Of a stretch of 64,000 bases of DNA, positions 61,322 to 64,000 are shown piece by piece. The first letter of the stretch is position 1. Every line of letters starts with the position of its first letter. Both the position numbers and the translations under genes were made by a program. Below the pieces are notes generated by a model. It was not told the origin of the DNA. It searched no databases and was given only the letters and a program-made list of their open reading frames with translations. Origin of the DNA: Dryomyza anilis (taxonomy: Eukaryota > Arthropoda > Insecta > Diptera > Dryomyzidae); the NCBI GenBank assembly GCA_951804985.1, contig OX638131.1:1054001-1118000 (forward strand), given 5' to 3'.

Positions 61322-62179
61322 CTCTAAGGGAAAAAGTTCTAAACTCCAGAAGGAATCTAGAATTATACAGAGTAATATACAGCTAATCTGAAAATTCCTT
61401 AATTTTAAGAAAAAGATTTACTTATTTGTCAAAAACGTAACTAAGTAGAATTATTCTTGAATTGAGTTATGCAAAATGTTGTTGTATCTGTATTATTTTT
61501 CATTTAATGGAACTTACAAAATCATGAACTAGGAATGGGTATTCATACTGATATTTTATACGTAAATGTGAACCAAAACCCAAAATGGAAAAATCATTCA
61601 AAATTAACAAAAAATATTTTAAACATTCTATAATAAAAAAATCATTATGACACATGTATTTGAACAATTATATGCTAGGAAAATCTTTGTGAGTGCTTCT
61701 TATAATGAAAAATGGGTGGCCCAACCTACGTTTTTATCGAATTTTGAGAAAAATTCTACATATTTTTTGCATCACATTTTGATAGAAAACATGTTTACGT
61801 TATAAAAAGGTATTCATGAACGACATTTTAATGCATTTAACTTAGATTTAATATTGTAGATTGACCACCAACACTTGAAAAAGTCAACATAAAACTTTTT
61901 TTAAGAACATTTTAGTATTCATCTGGATGAGTAATAAAAAACATGCCATTTCACTTCAAAGTTTCGCGTAATGTTGGAGTGAAATGTTACTTGAGATGTA
62001 CTATTAAAACTTTAAGATCGCCAGTGTAAAACAAACAAAAAATAGCGGTGGCCCAGCCTACGGACCAGCCCAACCTACGGACCTTTCCCCTGGTATTTTA
62101 TTGATATTCTAGTCAAAATCTACTATTTTTCATTCGAACCGAATTTTACTCGAGTTTTAGAATTTTATTTCACTGTGAG
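61322..62179. mobile_element. 858-bp TA-flanked inverted-repeat element
   Basis: The left end CTCTAAGGGAAAAAGTTC and the right end (complement of CTCACAGTGAAATAAAATTC) share TTCTAAA and CTC further in. TA flanks both ends (61320-61321 and 62180-62181). The first 150 and last 90 bases match the 336-bp element at 41254-41589. The middle (about 61500-62085), containing GGTGGCCCAGCCTACGGACC, does not. Either the short copy is an internal deletion derivative or this copy carries a nested insertion. Confidence 0.7.
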
Positions 62180-62531
62180 TAATATTAAATTGTTTGTCTC
62201 TTTGTCTAATAATACTCACATTCTGCGAGGTGACTAGAATATTAAAAATTATCCTTTGCTTTCATTTTTACAACTACTATAACATTTTAACGACATTTTG
62301 ACAAGGAGATAAATAACGATAAGTATAACGATTAAGTATTTCGAGAAAATGTTTCAGTTTTTCCACATCCATTTTGTACTTTATTGATCGATTTAGAAAG
62401 AGTCTCCTAATAGTCTATTTAGATAGCCTATTGTGATCAAGGTACCCAAACGCTCTAAAATTCATTATTTTGTTTTAAAAATTAAAAATGCATTTCATAG
62501 GCAATTTTTGAGAGATCTAAAGTAAAATAAA

Positions 62532-62880
62532 GTAGCGTCAGTAGCTCGTCTGGTTAGTGCGTTGGACTTCGAGCAAAAAGTCGCTGGTGCGTTCGACTAC
62601 GAGCCAAAAGGTCCGCGGTTCGATCCCCAGCGACTGCCAACATCTTTTTCATAGAAAACATTTTTCTATGCGACGCTACCTCTCGGCAGTATATGGCAAA
62701 ACTACGAGAGTAAAACATTGCCTTTGAAAAGCTCTCAATCGCCGTTCGGATTCGGCAATAAACTGTAGGTCCCACCAATTTGAGTACAAATGTAACACGC
62801 ACAGCTCAAATGGTTAGAGAGCTCGGCCGAAGTTCTTTACAGGACTGCTACAATCCTGTATGGAACTATTATTATTATTA
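62532..62880 (+). mobile_element. tRNA-derived SINE with duplicated anticodon arm
   Basis: It shares the body of 56830-57112 (CTCTCGGCAGTATATGGC, GAAAAGCTCTCAATCGCCG, TTCGGATTCGGCAATAAAC). The A box TAGCTCGTCTGG is at 62542-62553 and the B box GGTTCGATCCC at 62617-62627. The boxes are 75 bases apart instead of 44 because GTGCGTTGGACTTCGAGC (62557) is repeated 30 bases on as GTGCGTTCGACTACGAGCC. The 3' end has a hairpin (GTTC-TT-TACAGGA pairing with TCCTGTA-TG-GAAC, 62832-62864) and an (ATT)n tail. Confidence 0.85.
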
Positions 62881-63261
62881 AAGTTTAGAAATTAGAGATT
62901 ATATTTTTTTTTGGTTAAAGAGATAAAAATCTGTAATTATTTTTTTGAGTTCATTAAAAATCCTTCAAAATGAAAATTCGTATGTATTTCAAAAGCTTAA
63001 ATTAAGATTTAAGGAAGATGTGCTCACTTAAGAACATTTTTTATTTAGTTTTAAATGAAAAAAAATACTTATATCAAGTTTTAAGACTTTACTTAAACTT
63101 GAAACCCATTTTAAAATATGTGCATTGGTTTAGTTTTTGAGTTTTCCAATTTTTTTTTTATATAACAATTCTGTACAAATTTAATTGTTAAAATAATTAA
63201 AAAAATAACAATTTAAAACTCTAAAAAAATAGTAAAAAATTAAGAATTTGTACATTTATAT
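62881..63261. other. AT-rich non-coding spacer
   Basis: I see nothing in this stretch beyond A and T runs. Confidence 0.5.
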
Positions 63262-63499
63262 TGTTATGAAAAGGTTAATTTACTCCACCGTGCCCTTTAA
63301 TAAGAATATATGAGACACAAGACAATTCAGTGTACTAAAGCAATGTGTTTTGAAAGAGACGGAAGATCATTCAGCTCACTGAGGTAGTGTGCTCATGAGA
63401 AGCAAATCGCATGAAACGTAATCCAGAGATATAAACTTGGAGAACAGTTGTCGTTAGAATGAATTTTCGTAATATTATTACATATTATAAAACGTAACA
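63262..63499. mobile_element. Solo-LTR-like block, copy 2
   Basis: It starts TGTTATG and ends CGTAACA. The shared core with 35157-35490 is CAATTCAGTGTACTAAAGC, TGTGTT, GAGACGGAAGATCATTCAGC and TCACTGAGG. A TATAAA (about 63431) lies upstream of ACAGTTGTC, which aligns with the initiator-like TTCAGTTGT of copy 1. It is shorter than copy 1. No internal retrotransposon sequence is adjacent. Confidence 0.5.
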
Positions 63500-64000
63500 T
63501 TTCATAAATTAGATGGAAGAAATAAATTATATAAAAAACATTATTTTTTTTAGGTCATGTCCCACATAAAAACTGCGGTAAGTGCTTTCGAAAGGTTTTT
63601 GTTTATAGTCTTGATAAATTACCTCCCCTTGTATACTTAGCATAATCCTTAAAAATTTAAACATAAGGATACATAAAGAAATAAATGAAAATTAAGACTT
63701 TCATTAATTTTTGAATTTTAATATTTTTTTCATTTAAATCCATTATTCCCTCAGATATTTTTTGAGAGTTCGTTTCATAAAACAGTTTTCATTGATTTTT
63801 TAAATATACAAATCTACTTCTTATTAATTAAAATAATAAATCACATATCCGAAAAAATACCATACAAAATAAATCAAACTATTTCTGAAAATATGTATCT
63901 CATTTTGTCGCACAGTGTTTTTCTTTTTGTGCATACCAAGAATTTGAATTTTAGAATCAAAAATATTTATACGATACATTTTAATAAAATTTAAATAAAA
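63500..64000. other. AT-rich non-coding sequence to window end
   Basis: I see no gene or recognisable repeat. Confidence 0.5.

Overview
This 64 kb window looks like non-coding DNA (intergenic or a very large intron) from an insect, most likely a higher fly (Diptera: Brachycera). The support is the strong A+T bias, abundant (CA)n, (GACA)n and CAG/CAA-type simple repeats, non-autonomous Helitrons carrying minisatellites, a tRNA-derived SINE with a body I recognise as insect-type, jockey-like LINE tails and many short TA-flanked inverted-repeat elements. I found no convincing protein-coding gene, tRNA, rRNA, snRNA or CRISPR. The open frames of 60-170 codons are either readings of low-complexity repeats or lack any recognisable domain, so none is annotated as a gene. 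All family assignments come from reading the sequence; nothing was searched.

Layout. 1-6260: a near-perfect hairpin at the left edge, T/G-rich low complexity, a foldback element (1122-1535), an inverted-repeat element with GGGGTAAAGTGGGAAA motifs (4256-5387) holding a smaller hairpin element, and the first of five arrays of a T-rich satellite-bearing repeat. 6261-18850: mostly unique DNA, a Helitron (9698-10618, minus), a 19-bp minisatellite (12992-13905) and a 1.2 kb polypyrimidine array rich in CTTATCT (17640-18850), whose complement AGATAAG is the GATA-factor consensus. 18851-32280: satellite arrays at 21110, 24110, 27880 (inverted) and 30891, an inverted-repeat family around 24.4-25.6 kb with a nested MITE, and a LINE tail. 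32281-43485: a second foldback copy, an LTR-like block, MITEs, a cluster of TTCGTAA/TTACGAA palindromes and a second LINE tail abutting a MITE. 43486-48235: two arrays of a second 19-bp minisatellite. 48875-58515: densest in transposons, with hairpin MITEs, two complete Helitrons with classical ends (one nested inside another inverted-repeat element) and an exact 797-bp tandem duplication containing a SINE. 58516-64000: unique sequence, a large MITE relative, a SINE with a duplicated anticodon arm and a second LTR-like block.

The window is therefore best read as a transposon and satellite landscape. The most interesting signals are structural: a dense GATA-site array at roughly helical spacing, two minisatellites sharing a 19-bp period and partial sequence, SINE 3' ends that differ in sequence but keep a hairpin, and several nested insertions that give a relative chronology.
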